A model generated the notes under the pieces. That model was not told the origin of the DNA. It did no database searches and saw only the letters and a program-made list of their open reading frames with translations. DNA of 64,000 nt from Cognatazoarcus sp050303815 (GTDB taxonomy: Bacteria; Pseudomonadota; Gammaproteobacteria; Burkholderiales; Rhodocyclaceae), in the NCBI GenBank assembly GCA_050303815.1, contig JBNLCM010000126.1:1-64000 (forward strand), written 5' to 3'. Of the stretch, positions 33,559 through 41,475 are shown piece after piece. The stretch's first letter is position 1; each line of letters begins with the position of its first letter. Made by a program: the position numbers and the translations under genes.

Positions 33559-34171
33559 TCATCGCGACCGCCGCCCGCTGGCACTGCTGCTGACCGTGGC
33601 GGGGGTGCTGCTCGGCGGCCTGCTGATCGCCCACTACGACGACATCGTCGACACGCTGCAAAGCCTGCGGCTGCGCGGCCACGTCGAAATGCAGCGGCGC
33701 GCCGAGCTGGATCAGCGCTTCAGTCAGGGCGTCGTGATGTTGCACGCGCACCGCTACGACAATGCCGCCGAGGCCTTCCACCGGGTGCTGCAGCTCTCGC
33801 CGCGGCTGCCGGAAGCCCACGTCAACATGGGCTTCGCGCTGGTCGGCCTGAAGCAGTGGCGCGGCGCGCACGACTTCTTCGCCAGCGCGATCGAGCTCAA
33901 GCCCGAGCAGGCCAACGCCTATTACGGCCTCGCCGTGGCACTCGAGGGGATGGGCGACCTGCCGGGAGCGCTGGGCGCGATGCGGACCTACGTACACCGC
34001 TCGCCGCGCGACGATCCCTACCGGCGCAAGGCCGAAGCGGCCATCTGGGAATGGCAGGATCAGTTGCAGCGCGCGCAGCAGGCTTCCACCGCACCGGCAT
34101 CGGAGCACGATGCCGATGAAGCCGGCTCGCAGTCTCCGGCCGGGGAAAAGGATTCCCACGCGCGGGAATAG
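33542..34171 (+). CDS. Membrane-anchored TPR protein
   Basis: 209-residue protein with one N-terminal membrane helix (about 13-30) and at least three tetratricopeptide repeats at about 60-165 (RFSQGVVMLHAHRYDNAAEAF, then PEAHVNMGFALVGL and ANAYYGLAVALEGMGDLPGAL, each quoted in part). The tail is acidic. TPR domains of this kind dock apocytochromes (CcmI/NrfG type), so a role in presenting the multiheme apoproteins to ResBC is a reasonable inference. Its start lies inside the previous gene. Confidence 0.75.
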   Translation: MKARASHRDRRPLALLLTVAGVLLGGLLIAHYDDIVDTLQSLRLRGHVEMQRRAELDQRFSQGVVMLHAHRYDNAAEAFHRVLQLSPRLPEAHVNMGFALVGLKQWRGAHDFFASAIELKPEQANAYYGLAVALEGMGDLPGALGAMRTYVHRSPRDDPYRRKAEAAIWEWQDQLQRAQQASTAPASEHDADEAGSQSPAGEKDSHARE

Positions 34172-34240
34172 TGCACCGGGACCACCGTCGCCGGCCGGAC
34201 GGAAGCCTCATCGGAAAGCCTTGCGCGAATTCCTGCGGAT

Positions 34241-34256
34241 GGGCACGTACATTGCT
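34241..34256 (+). promoter_or_regulatory. Candidate sigma54 promoter before the second ccm cluster
   Basis: GGGCACGTACATTGCT matches TGGCACG-N4-TTGCW at every fixed position except the first (G for T). GG to GC spacing is 10 nt. A start near 34268 would precede a small open frame and ccmD at 34495. It sits in the 323-bp gap after the TPR gene, which holds no other recognised gene. Confidence 0.65.
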
Positions 34257-34294
34257 TGCCTGATTTCGATCGCCTGCCCTGTGACCGCCCCCCG

Positions 34295-34498
34295 ATGAAC
34301 GCGCTCGACGCCGCCTCCACAGCCCCGTTTGGTCCGTCCAAGCAGCGGAGGCTCCTGCCGCCACGGACGTTCTTCCTGGCCGCAGGCCTGCTCGCACCCT
34401 GCTTCGCCGCGGTGCCGCCGCTGCGCGCAGGGAACCCGATCCCGGAACGCGAGCGGCGCCGCACCCGGGTCGCCGAGTCCAGGCGGCCGACAAGATGA
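34295..34498 (+). CDS. Possible small protein upstream of the second ccmD
   Basis: 67-codon open frame (MNALDAAS...). It contains one hydrophobic stretch (TFFLAAGLLAPCFAAVPPL, about 28-46) followed by an Arg-rich tail, and its stop overlaps the ccmD ATG (ATGA). The overlap argues for a real translated leader or small membrane protein; the absence of a clear ribosome site and of family resemblance argues against. Treat as tentative. Confidence 0.3.
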   Translation: MNALDAASTAPFGPSKQRRLLPPRTFFLAAGLLAPCFAAVPPLRAGNPIPERERRRTRVAESRRPTR

Positions 34499-34689
34499 AC
34501 TGGGCCAGCTGGCGCGAATTCTGGGCCATGGGCGGCCATGGGCTGTACGTCTGGGGCTCCTATGCCGTGACGCTGGCGGTCATCGTGACCGAGATTGCCG
34601 TTCTGCTGCTCAAGCGCAAGTCGATTCTCGATCATCTGGGCCGCCTTTCCCGCCTGCATCGGCGCAAACCAGAATCGCAGCACAACTAG
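34495..34689 (+). CDS. ccmD: CcmD paralogue, second copy
   Basis: 64-residue single-span protein closely resembling the CcmD at 6.17 kb: WASWREFWAMGG matches WESWSTFWDMGG, then GSYAVTLAVIVTEIAVLLL and a basic tail with LGRLSRLHRRK against STRRLSRLQRAT. It begins with ATG and is followed by a 200-bp gap to ccmF. It may form a separate complex with CcmF/GHI or replace the first copy under the sigma54 promoter. Confidence 0.82.
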   Translation: MNWASWREFWAMGGHGLYVWGSYAVTLAVIVTEIAVLLLKRKSILDHLGRLSRLHRRKPESQHN

Positions 34690-34891
34690 CGGGCGATATC
34701 GATGGCGACGGAACCCGCCACGGGAGGTCGTGTCCCACTCCTGCCGCGCGCGGGCGGCCGAGCACGCCCGAGGGCACGATACCGGCAAGCAAGGTAGACT
34801 AGTCGGTTATGCAAACACAGACGCACTCACGCGGATGCAGGCGTGGGAAGCGCGGCGGGAAGCCCCCGCCATGTATTCGGAGATGTGAATC

Positions 34892-36910
34892 ATGGTTCCT
34901 GAGCTAGGGCAATTCGCGCTGATCATCGCGCTGATCATTTCCGTCGTACTGGGCACCGTACCGATCGTCGGTGCCGCGCGCGGAAACGCCATCCTGATGT
35001 CGGTGGCACGCCCGGCGGGCCAGGGATTCTTCGTCTTCGTGGCGATGGCGTACGGCTGCCTGGTGTGGTCCTTCCTGGGCGACGACTTCTCGGTGCTGAA
35101 CGTCGCCTCCAATTCCAACAGTGCGCTGCCGCTGGCCTACAAGTTTGCGGCCAGCTGGGGCAGCCACGAGGGTTCGCTGCTGCTGTGGACGCTGATGCTG
35201 TCCTGTTGGACCGTCGCGGTATCGGTCTTCAGCAAGCACCTGCCCGAAGACATGTCGGCCCGGGTGCTGGGCGTGATGGGCCTGGTCGGCGCCGGCTTCC
35301 TGCTCTTCATGCTGACCACCTCGAACCCGTTCGACCGCTTGCTGCCGGCCGCGGCGGACGGCCGCGACCTGAATCCGCTGCTGCAGGATCCCGGCATGGT
35401 GATCCATCCGCCGATGCTCTACATGGGCTACGTCGGTTTCTCGGTGGCCTTCGCGTTCGCGATCTCCGCGCTGCTCGGCGGCCGGATGGATGCCGCATGG
35501 GCGCGCTGGTCGCGCCCGTGGACCACCGTGGCCTGGATCTTCCTGACGCTCGGCATCGCGATCGGCAGCTGGTGGGCCTACTACGAGCTGGGCTGGGGCG
35601 GCTGGTGGTTCTGGGACCCGGTCGAGAACGCCTCCTTCATGCCGTGGCTGGTCGGCACGGCGCTGATCCACTCGCTGGCCGTCACCGAGAAGCGCGGCAG
35701 CTTCAAGAGCTGGACCGTGCTGCTGGCGATCGCGGCGTTCTCGCTGTCGCTGCTCGGCACCTTCCTGGTCCGCTCCGGCGTGCTGACCTCGGTGCACGCC
35801 TTCGCCACCGATCCCCGGCGCGGCATCTTCATCCTGGCGCTGCTGGTCATCGTCATCGGCAGTTCCCTCGCGCTGTTCGCCTGGCGCGCGCCGAAGGTCG
35901 GCCTGGGCGGCAGTTTCGGGCTGCTGTCGCGCGAGTCGCTGCTGCTGACCAACAACGTCCTGCTCAGCGTCGCCGCCGGCTCGGTGCTGCTCGGCACGCT
36001 CTACCCGCTGTTCCTCGACGCGCTCGGGCTGGGCAAGATTTCGGTCGGACCGCCCTACTTCGACACGGTGTTCGTGCCGCTGATGCTGCCGATCCTCTTC
36101 CTGATCGCGGTCGGGCCGGTGACGCGCTGGAAACAGCAGGACTTCACGCCATTGGCCAAGCGTCTGACGATCGCGCTCGTGCTGTCGGTGATCCTCGGCG
36201 TCGTCACGCCGCTGGCGGTCGAAAAATTCACGCCGATGATGGTGACGGCCATGTCGCTGGCGTTCTGGGTCTTCGTGGCGACCGCCACCGGCGTCGTCGA
36301 GCGTCTCGGCGCCGCGCGCACACGCCCGGACAGCCGGGTGCCGATGTCGTTCTGGGGCATGAGCCTGGCCCATGTGGGCGTCGGCGTGTTCGTGGTCGGT
36401 GTCGCCATGGTCAACGGTTCGCAGACCACGGCGGACCTGAAGATGAAGATCGGCGACACCGCCAACGTGGCCGGCTATATCTATCGCTTCGACAGCGTCA
36501 ACGAACTGGACGGGCCGAACTACGTGGCGGCGCGCGGTGCCCTCAGCGTGACGCGCGACGGACGGCCGGTCACGACGCTCTATCCGGAAAAGCGGATCTA
36601 CCGGGTGCAGCAGATGCCGATGACCGAAGCGGCCATCGACACCTCGATCACGCGCGACCTCTACGTTTCGCTCGGCGAAGCGGTCGACGAGGACACCTGG
36701 ATCGTCCGCATCTTCCACAAGCCCTTCGTCGTGTGGATCTGGGGCGGCTGCGTGCTGATGGCCATCGGAGGCCTGCTGGCCGCGATGGATCGCCGCTATC
36801 GCAAACTGGCCGCGCGCGACGTGGCACGCTCCGCCTCGCTCGAGGCGGCAAGTTCGAATTCGGCCCGGCCGGCCCTGCAGCCGGCGCCGGTACGTAGTGA
36901 AGGAGTCTGA
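34892..36910 (+). CDS. ccmF: CcmF, heme ligase core subunit
   Basis: 672-residue inner-membrane protein with about 15 helices, the CcmF/CcmH synthetase subunit that attaches heme to apocytochromes. Diagnostic features are ASWGSHEGSLLLW (about 87-99), the periplasmic tryptophan motif WGGWWFWDPVENASFMPW (about 234-251), conserved histidines near VIHPPMLY and VHAFATDPRRG, and a large periplasmic domain before the last helix. It is followed by ccmG, ccmH and ccmI with minimal gaps. Confidence 0.96.
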   Translation: MVPELGQFALIIALIISVVLGTVPIVGAARGNAILMSVARPAGQGFFVFVAMAYGCLVWSFLGDDFSVLNVASNSNSALPLAYKFAASWGSHEGSLLLWTLMLSCWTVAVSVFSKHLPEDMSARVLGVMGLVGAGFLLFMLTTSNPFDRLLPAAADGRDLNPLLQDPGMVIHPPMLYMGYVGFSVAFAFAISALLGGRMDAAWARWSRPWTTVAWIFLTLGIAIGSWWAYYELGWGGWWFWDPVENASFMPWLVGTALIHSLAVTEKRGSFKSWTVLLAIAAFSLSLLGTFLVRSGVLTSVHAFATDPRRGIFILALLVIVIGSSLALFAWRAPKVGLGGSFGLLSRESLLLTNNVLLSVAAGSVLLGTLYPLFLDALGLGKISVGPPYFDTVFVPLMLPILFLIAVGPVTRWKQQDFTPLAKRLTIALVLSVILGVVTPLAVEKFTPMMVTAMSLAFWVFVATATGVVERLGAARTRPDSRVPMSFWGMSLAHVGVGVFVVGVAMVNGSQTTADLKMKIGDTANVAGYIYRFDSVNELDGPNYVAARGALSVTRDGRPVTTLYPEKRIYRVQQMPMTEAAIDTSITRDLYVSLGEAVDEDTWIVRIFHKPFVVWIWGGCVLMAIGGLLAAMDRRYRKLAARDVARSASLEAASSNSARPALQPAPVRSEGV

Positions 36911-36915
36911 TCGAA

Positions 36916-37443
36916 ATGATGCGTTTCCTGTGGCCGCTGGCCATATTCCTGGCGCTGGTCGGCTTTCTCGCGGTCGGCCTGGGCCTCAATCCGCGGGAGG
37001 TTCCGTCGCCGCTGATCGACAAGCCGGCGCCGGCGTTCTCGCTGCCGGTCCTGCACCAGCCGGACACGAAGCTGTCGCGCGATGACTTGAAGGGCCAGGT
37101 ATGGCTGCTCAACGTCTGGGCCTCGTGGTGCGTTTCCTGTCGCCAGGAACATCCGCTGCTGGTCGAACTGGCCAAGACCGGCATCGTTCCGATCTATGGC
37201 CTCGACTACAAGGACGAGCGCGAGGCCGGCCTGAAGTGGCTCAATGAGCACGGCGACCCCTACACCGCGTCGATCATGGATGCGGATGGCCGCATCGGCA
37301 TCGAATACGGCGTCTACGGCGTGCCGGAGACCTTCGTGATCGACAAGGCCGGCATCATCCGCCACAAGCACATCGGACCAATCACGCCGCAGGCCCTGCA
37401 GGAGGAGCTGCTGCCCATCGTGAGGAAACTCAATGCTTCGTAA
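36916..37443 (+). CDS. ccmG: CcmG/DsbE, membrane-anchored thioredoxin
   Basis: 175-residue periplasmic thioredoxin that keeps apocytochrome CXXCH cysteines reduced. It has one N-terminal anchor, the active site WCVSC preceded by NVWAS (about 68-76), and the YGVYGVPETFVID segment with the cis-proline expected for the DsbE group. It overlaps ccmH by 11 nt. Confidence 0.94.
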   Translation: MMRFLWPLAIFLALVGFLAVGLGLNPREVPSPLIDKPAPAFSLPVLHQPDTKLSRDDLKGQVWLLNVWASWCVSCRQEHPLLVELAKTGIVPIYGLDYKDEREAGLKWLNEHGDPYTASIMDADGRIGIEYGVYGVPETFVIDKAGIIRHKHIGPITPQALQEELLPIVRKLNAS

Positions 37444-37909
37444 GCTATTGCCGGCGTTGTTTGCGGTACTGCTCCACCTGACCGCGACGGCGGGCGAAGC
37501 GGTTCCGGCCAGCGAAGACCCGGTCCTCGAAGCCCGGGTCATGGAAGTCGGCCATCTGCTGCGCTGCCTGGTGTGCCAGAACCAGACGATCGCCGATTCC
37601 CACGCCGACCTGGCCATCGACCTGAAGAACGAGATCCGGGAAATGATGCGTGCCGGCAAGAGCGACCAGGAAATCCTCGACTTCATGGTCGCCCGCTACG
37701 GCGACTTCGTGCTCTACAAGCCGCAGGTCAAGAGCAGCACCTGGCTGCTGTGGTTCGGACCGGGCGTGCTGCTGCTGCTCGGCATCGGCACGCTGTTCTA
37801 CAAGCTGCGCCAGCGCGCCAAGCAGAGCCGCGGGCCCGAATTGACCGACGAGCAACGCAAGCAGGCGTACAGCCTGCTGAATCAGGCCGACGGTGGAGAC
37901 GCCAAATGA
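37433..37909 (+). CDS. ccmH: CcmH, apocytochrome thiol-reducing subunit
   Basis: 158-residue protein with signal peptide, the conserved LRCLVCQNQ redox motif (about 43-51), the DLKNEIREMM and DFMVARYGDFVLYKP segments, and a C-terminal membrane helix. This is the short (N-terminal domain only) CcmH, with the TPR part encoded separately as CcmI. The stop overlaps the ccmI ATG (ATGA). Confidence 0.95.
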   Translation: MLRKLLPALFAVLLHLTATAGEAVPASEDPVLEARVMEVGHLLRCLVCQNQTIADSHADLAIDLKNEIREMMRAGKSDQEILDFMVARYGDFVLYKPQVKSSTWLLWFGPGVLLLLGIGTLFYKLRQRAKQSRGPELTDEQRKQAYSLLNQADGGDAK

Positions 37910-39525
37910 TCACGTTTTGGGTCGTTTCCGCGATGCTGATGGCAGGGGCTCTGCTGTTCGTCGTGCCGCCGCTGCTGGGCGGCCGCGTCCGCCTCACCGG
38001 CATCGCCGACCACCAGGTCGCCAACCTGACCGTGTTGCGCGACCAGTTGCGCGAACTGGCGAACGAGCACGAATCCGGTGAGATCAGCGAGGCGCAGTAC
38101 CGGAAGGCGCGCTCCGAACTGGAACAGCGCGTCCTGGAGGAGTCCGACGCCCAGCAGGCGGCCCTCGCGGCCGGCCGGCCGCCATTCGCGTTGATCGCGG
38201 CAGTCGTGCTGCTGGTGCCGGCGATCTCGATTCCGCTCTATCTCTACTTCGGCAGTCCCGAGGCGCTGAACCCGGCCGCCCTCGCCGCCCGCGCCGCCGC
38301 CGAGGGCGAAGGTCATTCGCTGACGAAGGAACAGGTCGAGGCGATGGTCGAGAAGCTCGCCGCCCGGTTGCGCGAAAATCCGCAGGACACCGAAGGCTGG
38401 ATCATGCTGGCGCGCACCTACAACGCGCTCGGCCGCTACGAGCAGGCCGCCGAGGCCTTCCGCACCTTGACGCGGCTGCTGCCGGCAGACGCCCAGTTGC
38501 TGGCGGACTACGCGGACACGCTGGCGATGGCCCGCGGCCGTCAGTTGAGCGGCGAACCGGAGAGCATCATCGCCCGCGCCCTCGAACTGGATGCCCGCAA
38601 CATCAAGGCGCTCGCGCTGGCCGGCACGGCCGCCTTCGAGCGCGGCGACTACGCCGGCGCGATCGACTACTGGCAGCGCATCCAGGGCCAGGTGCCGCCC
38701 GATTCGCCGACCGCCCGTTCCGTCGCCGGTTCGATCGCGGAGGCGCGCAATCGCATGGGCGGATCCGCCGGCACCGAAACCGTCGCTGCCGCAGCCGGTG
38801 CAACCGTCAGCGGCAGCGTCCGGCTGGACGATTCGATCCGCGGCAAGGTCACGCCGCAGGACACCGTCTTCGTCTTTGCGCGAGCGGTACAGGGACCGCG
38901 CATGCCGCTCGCGATCGTGCGCAAGAAGGTTGCCGATCTGCCGTTCCGGTTCACGCTCGACGATTCGATGGCGATGGCGCCTTCCGCACGGCTGTCGGGC
39001 TTCCCGCAGGTAGTCGTCGGCGCCAGGGTGTCGCGCACCGGCAACGCCATGCCGCAGCCCGGCGACATCGAAGTCTTTTCGCCCGCGCTCGACCCGCACG
39101 GCAAGGGGTCGGTCGAACTCGTCCTCGGCGGCAGCGGCAGCGGCGCGAAGGATCGGACCGGACCTGCGGCCGCAGCCGGGCCGGCCGGCGTGTCGGGCGA
39201 GGTCTCGCTGGCGCCGGAAGTGAGCGGCCAGGTTTCGCCGTCGGATACGGTGTTCATCTTCGCCCGTGCCGCCAACGGCCCGCGCATGCCGCTGGCTATC
39301 CTGAAGAAGCAGGTGAGCGACCTGCCGCTGCGGTTCTCGCTCGACGACTCGATGGCCATGGCCCCCAACATGCGGCTTTCCGCCTTTCCGCAGGTGATCG
39401 TCGGCGCCAGGGTGTCGCGATCCGGCCAGGCCGCACCGCAGCCGGGCGATTTCGAGATCGTCTCCGAGCCGGTGACCTCGACCAGCAGCGACCTGAAACT
39501 CGTCATCAGCAAGGAGATCCACTAG
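37906..39525 (+). CDS. ccmI: CcmI-like apocytochrome chaperone with duplicated C-terminal domain
   Basis: 539-residue protein. Two N-terminal helices (about 1-25 and 90-110) flank a CcmI-type coiled segment (LRELANEHESGEISEAQY, in part); TPR repeats follow at about 150-285. The end holds two copies of one beta-rich domain of about 95 residues (301-395 and 428-523), each containing DTVF-FARA, GPRMPLAI, LDDSMAMAP, FPQV-VGARVSR and PQPGD. A single copy is usual; the duplication makes it longer than typical CcmI. It captures apocytochrome C-termini for CcmFH, and the extra domain may widen client range. Confidence 0.9.
   Translation: MITFWVVSAMLMAGALLFVVPPLLGGRVRLTGIADHQVANLTVLRDQLRELANEHESGEISEAQYRKARSELEQRVLEESDAQQAALAAGRPPFALIAAVVLLVPAISIPLYLYFGSPEALNPAALAARAAAEGEGHSLTKEQVEAMVEKLAARLRENPQDTEGWIMLARTYNALGRYEQAAEAFRTLTRLLPADAQLLADYADTLAMARGRQLSGEPESIIARALELDARNIKALALAGTAAFERGDYAGAIDYWQRIQGQVPPDSPTARSVAGSIAEARNRMGGSAGTETVAAAAGATVSGSVRLDDSIRGKVTPQDTVFVFARAVQGPRMPLAIVRKKVADLPFRFTLDDSMAMAPSARLSGFPQVVVGARVSRTGNAMPQPGDIEVFSPALDPHGKGSVELVLGGSGSGAKDRTGPAAAAGPAGVSGEVSLAPEVSGQVSPSDTVFIFARAANGPRMPLAILKKQVSDLPLRFSLDDSMAMAPNMRLSAFPQVIVGARVSRSGQAAPQPGDFEIVSEPVTSTSSDLKLVISKEIH
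38806..39475 (+). repeat. Internal domain duplication in ccmI
   Basis: Coding blocks at about 38806-39090 and 39187-39475 encode the same domain twice at high identity, separated by a Gly/Ala/Pro linker of about 30 residues. This is an in-frame tandem duplication. Confidence 0.85.
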
Positions 39526-39546
39526 GCGCGATAGACGGAGGACGCC

Positions 39547-40161
39547 ATGCCCAATGCGAAATGCTTTGCCGAAAGAGTGCTGCGCGCTTCGGCCGTGGCG
39601 GCCGGCTGTGCGCTTTCAACCGCGTGGGGCGCGGGAGGCGCAGCGCAGATCGAGGATGATGCGCGGCTGGCGGTGAATCAACTGTTGCAGCAGGTGGCCG
39701 GCGAATTGATGCGCGAGTACGCGATGAGCGGCACGCTGCGCTCCCTCGAGGTCTGCAAGTACACGGCGACCGAAGTTTCTTCCAAGATCTCCAAGCGTTT
39801 CGGTGCCCAGGTCCGCCGCGTTTCGCTGAAGGTCCGCAACCCGGCGCTCGGCACGCCCGACGCCTGGGAGCAGACGCAACTCAAGGCCTTCGAGCGGCGT
39901 GCCGCCGACGGCGAGAATCCCGCCAAGTTGGAGGTCGCCGCCTTCGTCAATGAACCGGCGGGCCGCTACTATCGCTTCATGAAGGCCATTCCGGTCAGCG
40001 AGCTGTGCCTCAATTGCCACGGCCCGAAGGACACGCTCACGGCGGCCGCCATCGCCCAGATCGAAGCCGAGTATCCGTTTGATCGGGCCACCGGCTACGC
40101 GGTCGGCGATATTCGCGGGGCCGTCTCCTACAAGAAATTCGTCGGGAATAGAACACGATGA
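39547..40161 (+). CDS. Tll0287-like (DUF3365) heme-domain protein
   Basis: 204-residue secreted protein. The signal peptide is followed by a PAS-like Tll0287/DUF3365 domain: VRNPALGTPDAWEQ, a long helix and the C-terminal heme motif LCLNCHGP (about 155-162) before YAVGDIRGAVSY. Such domains bind one c-type heme and serve as redox or ligand sensors. It follows ccmI by 21 bp and overlaps the TlpA gene (ATGA), so it is part of the ccm transcription unit. Confidence 0.83.
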   Translation: MPNAKCFAERVLRASAVAAGCALSTAWGAGGAAQIEDDARLAVNQLLQQVAGELMREYAMSGTLRSLEVCKYTATEVSSKISKRFGAQVRRVSLKVRNPALGTPDAWEQTQLKAFERRAADGENPAKLEVAAFVNEPAGRYYRFMKAIPVSELCLNCHGPKDTLTAAAIAQIEAEYPFDRATGYAVGDIRGAVSYKKFVGNRTR

Positions 40162-40676
40162 TCTACCGCCTCGCCCTGATCCTCGCCGCGCTCGGCTTTT
40201 CCATCGCCCAAGCCCTTGCCGGACCGACCGAACCTTCGCCCGCATCGCTGCCGCCGGTCGCGCTGCGGCCCGCCGAGGGCATGCCGAAGACCCTGCTCGA
40301 ATGGCCCCACAAGCCGATGGTGCTGAACCTGTGGGCAACCTGGTGCGGGCCGTGCCGCAAGGAAATGCCCGCGCTCCAGTCGCTGGAGAAGAAGCTCGAG
40401 GGCAGCGGGATCAGCGTCGTGGCGCTGTCGGTGGACGACGACGTCAAGCTGATGGAGGAGTTCCTGCGCAAGTACGCCATCGAGCTGCCGACGCCGGTGG
40501 CCGAGAGCGCCAGCGACGCGTTCCAGCAGCTCGACGCCATCGCATTGCCGGTGACCTACTACGTCGCGGCGGACGGGCAGATCGTCGGCAAGTACATCGG
40601 CGCCCGCGAATGGGACCGCCCCGACGCGCTGCAGGACGTCCTGAAAGCCTTCGAGCGCAGCAAACCGTCCCGCTGA
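40158..40676 (+). CDS. TlpA-like periplasmic thioredoxin
   Basis: 172-residue protein with signal peptide (cleavage near ALAGPT) and redox site WATWCGPCRKEMP (about 56-68). A cis-proline region LPVTYYVAADG follows, as in TlpA/ResA proteins. It differs from the nearby CcmG (WCVSC) in lacking a retained membrane anchor. Possible roles are reducing apocytochrome thiols for the system II machinery or copper-site assembly. Confidence 0.85.
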   Translation: MIYRLALILAALGFSIAQALAGPTEPSPASLPPVALRPAEGMPKTLLEWPHKPMVLNLWATWCGPCRKEMPALQSLEKKLEGSGISVVALSVDDDVKLMEEFLRKYAIELPTPVAESASDAFQQLDAIALPVTYYVAADGQIVGKYIGAREWDRPDALQDVLKAFERSKPSR

Positions 40677-40694
40677 CCGTCCCGCCGCAACGGG

Positions 40695-41225
40695 CTACTG
40701 CCCGTGCCCCTTGCCGCCGAGGAAGCTCTGTGCGCCGGTATGGCCATGGTCGGCAGCGCTCCGGATCCACTTCATGGCATGCTCCTGGCTCTGGATGACA
40801 CCCTTGCCGGCCAGGAACAGCAGGCCGAGATGGTATTCGGCATCGGCGTGGCCGCGGCTCGCAGCCTCGTAGAACCACTTGGCCGCCTCCTGATCCGGAT
40901 CCTCCGCCTCGAGCGGGACCTGGTCGCCGAAGATGTAGATGTTGCCGAGGAAGAACATCGCATCCACGTTTCCGTTGTCGGCACTCTTGCGCGCCCATTC
41001 GAGCGCCTTTTTCTCGTCTTCGGGAACGCCGTGTCCATAGAAGTAGAGAATCGCCAGCCGGTACTGGGCGATCGCATCGCCCGACTCCGCCAGCGGGCCG
41101 AGTTGCTCGGCCGCCTGGGCGTACTGGCCCTTGTCGATCAAATCGATCGCATCGTCAATCGGTGCGGCCCAGGCCGCGATACTCACGGCCAGCAGCGCAA
41201 GGGTCGAACTCAGGCGTTTCGGCAT
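40695..41225 (-). CDS. Secreted Sel1-repeat protein
   Basis: 176-residue protein with signal peptide and four Sel1/TPR-like repeats (AIAQYRLAILYFYGHGV, VDAMFFLGNIYIFGD, ADAEYHLGLLFLAGKGV, TGAQSFLGG). It is convergent with the TlpA gene and divergent from the histidine kinase gene. Sel1 proteins usually mediate protein contacts; a second one lies at 44.5 kb on the other side of the two-component genes. Confidence 0.82.
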   Translation of the reverse strand: MPKRLSSTLALLAVSIAAWAAPIDDAIDLIDKGQYAQAAEQLGPLAESGDAIAQYRLAILYFYGHGVPEDEKKALEWARKSADNGNVDAMFFLGNIYIFGDQVPLEAEDPDQEAAKWFYEAASRGHADAEYHLGLLFLAGKGVIQSQEHAMKWIRSAADHGHTGAQSFLGGKGHGQ

Positions 41226-41475
41226 TTCTTCAGCAGCTCCTCTGGTTGCGAATCAGCGGCCGCGCATGGCGGCGGTGCCGGGCGATCCGTCCGAAGTGCA
41301 ATTTTCGTACCCCGGATCCGCGCGCAAGCGCGCAATGCGCGCCGGGCGCATATCTTGCAGTCGTCTCATCGTCGGCTGGGATCGAGTCCGCCACGGGCAT
41401 TTGCCCGATCGGGGCGAATCCAGCACCATTGTACGAACTCGTGCAGCCATGCATGAGCGTGAACCCCCGACAGCG

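Noticed and set aside
34904..36718. 604-codon minus-strand frame
   Set aside because: It is antisense to ccmF, whose motifs are unambiguous; the product is Arg/Gln/His-rich as expected for a shadow frame.
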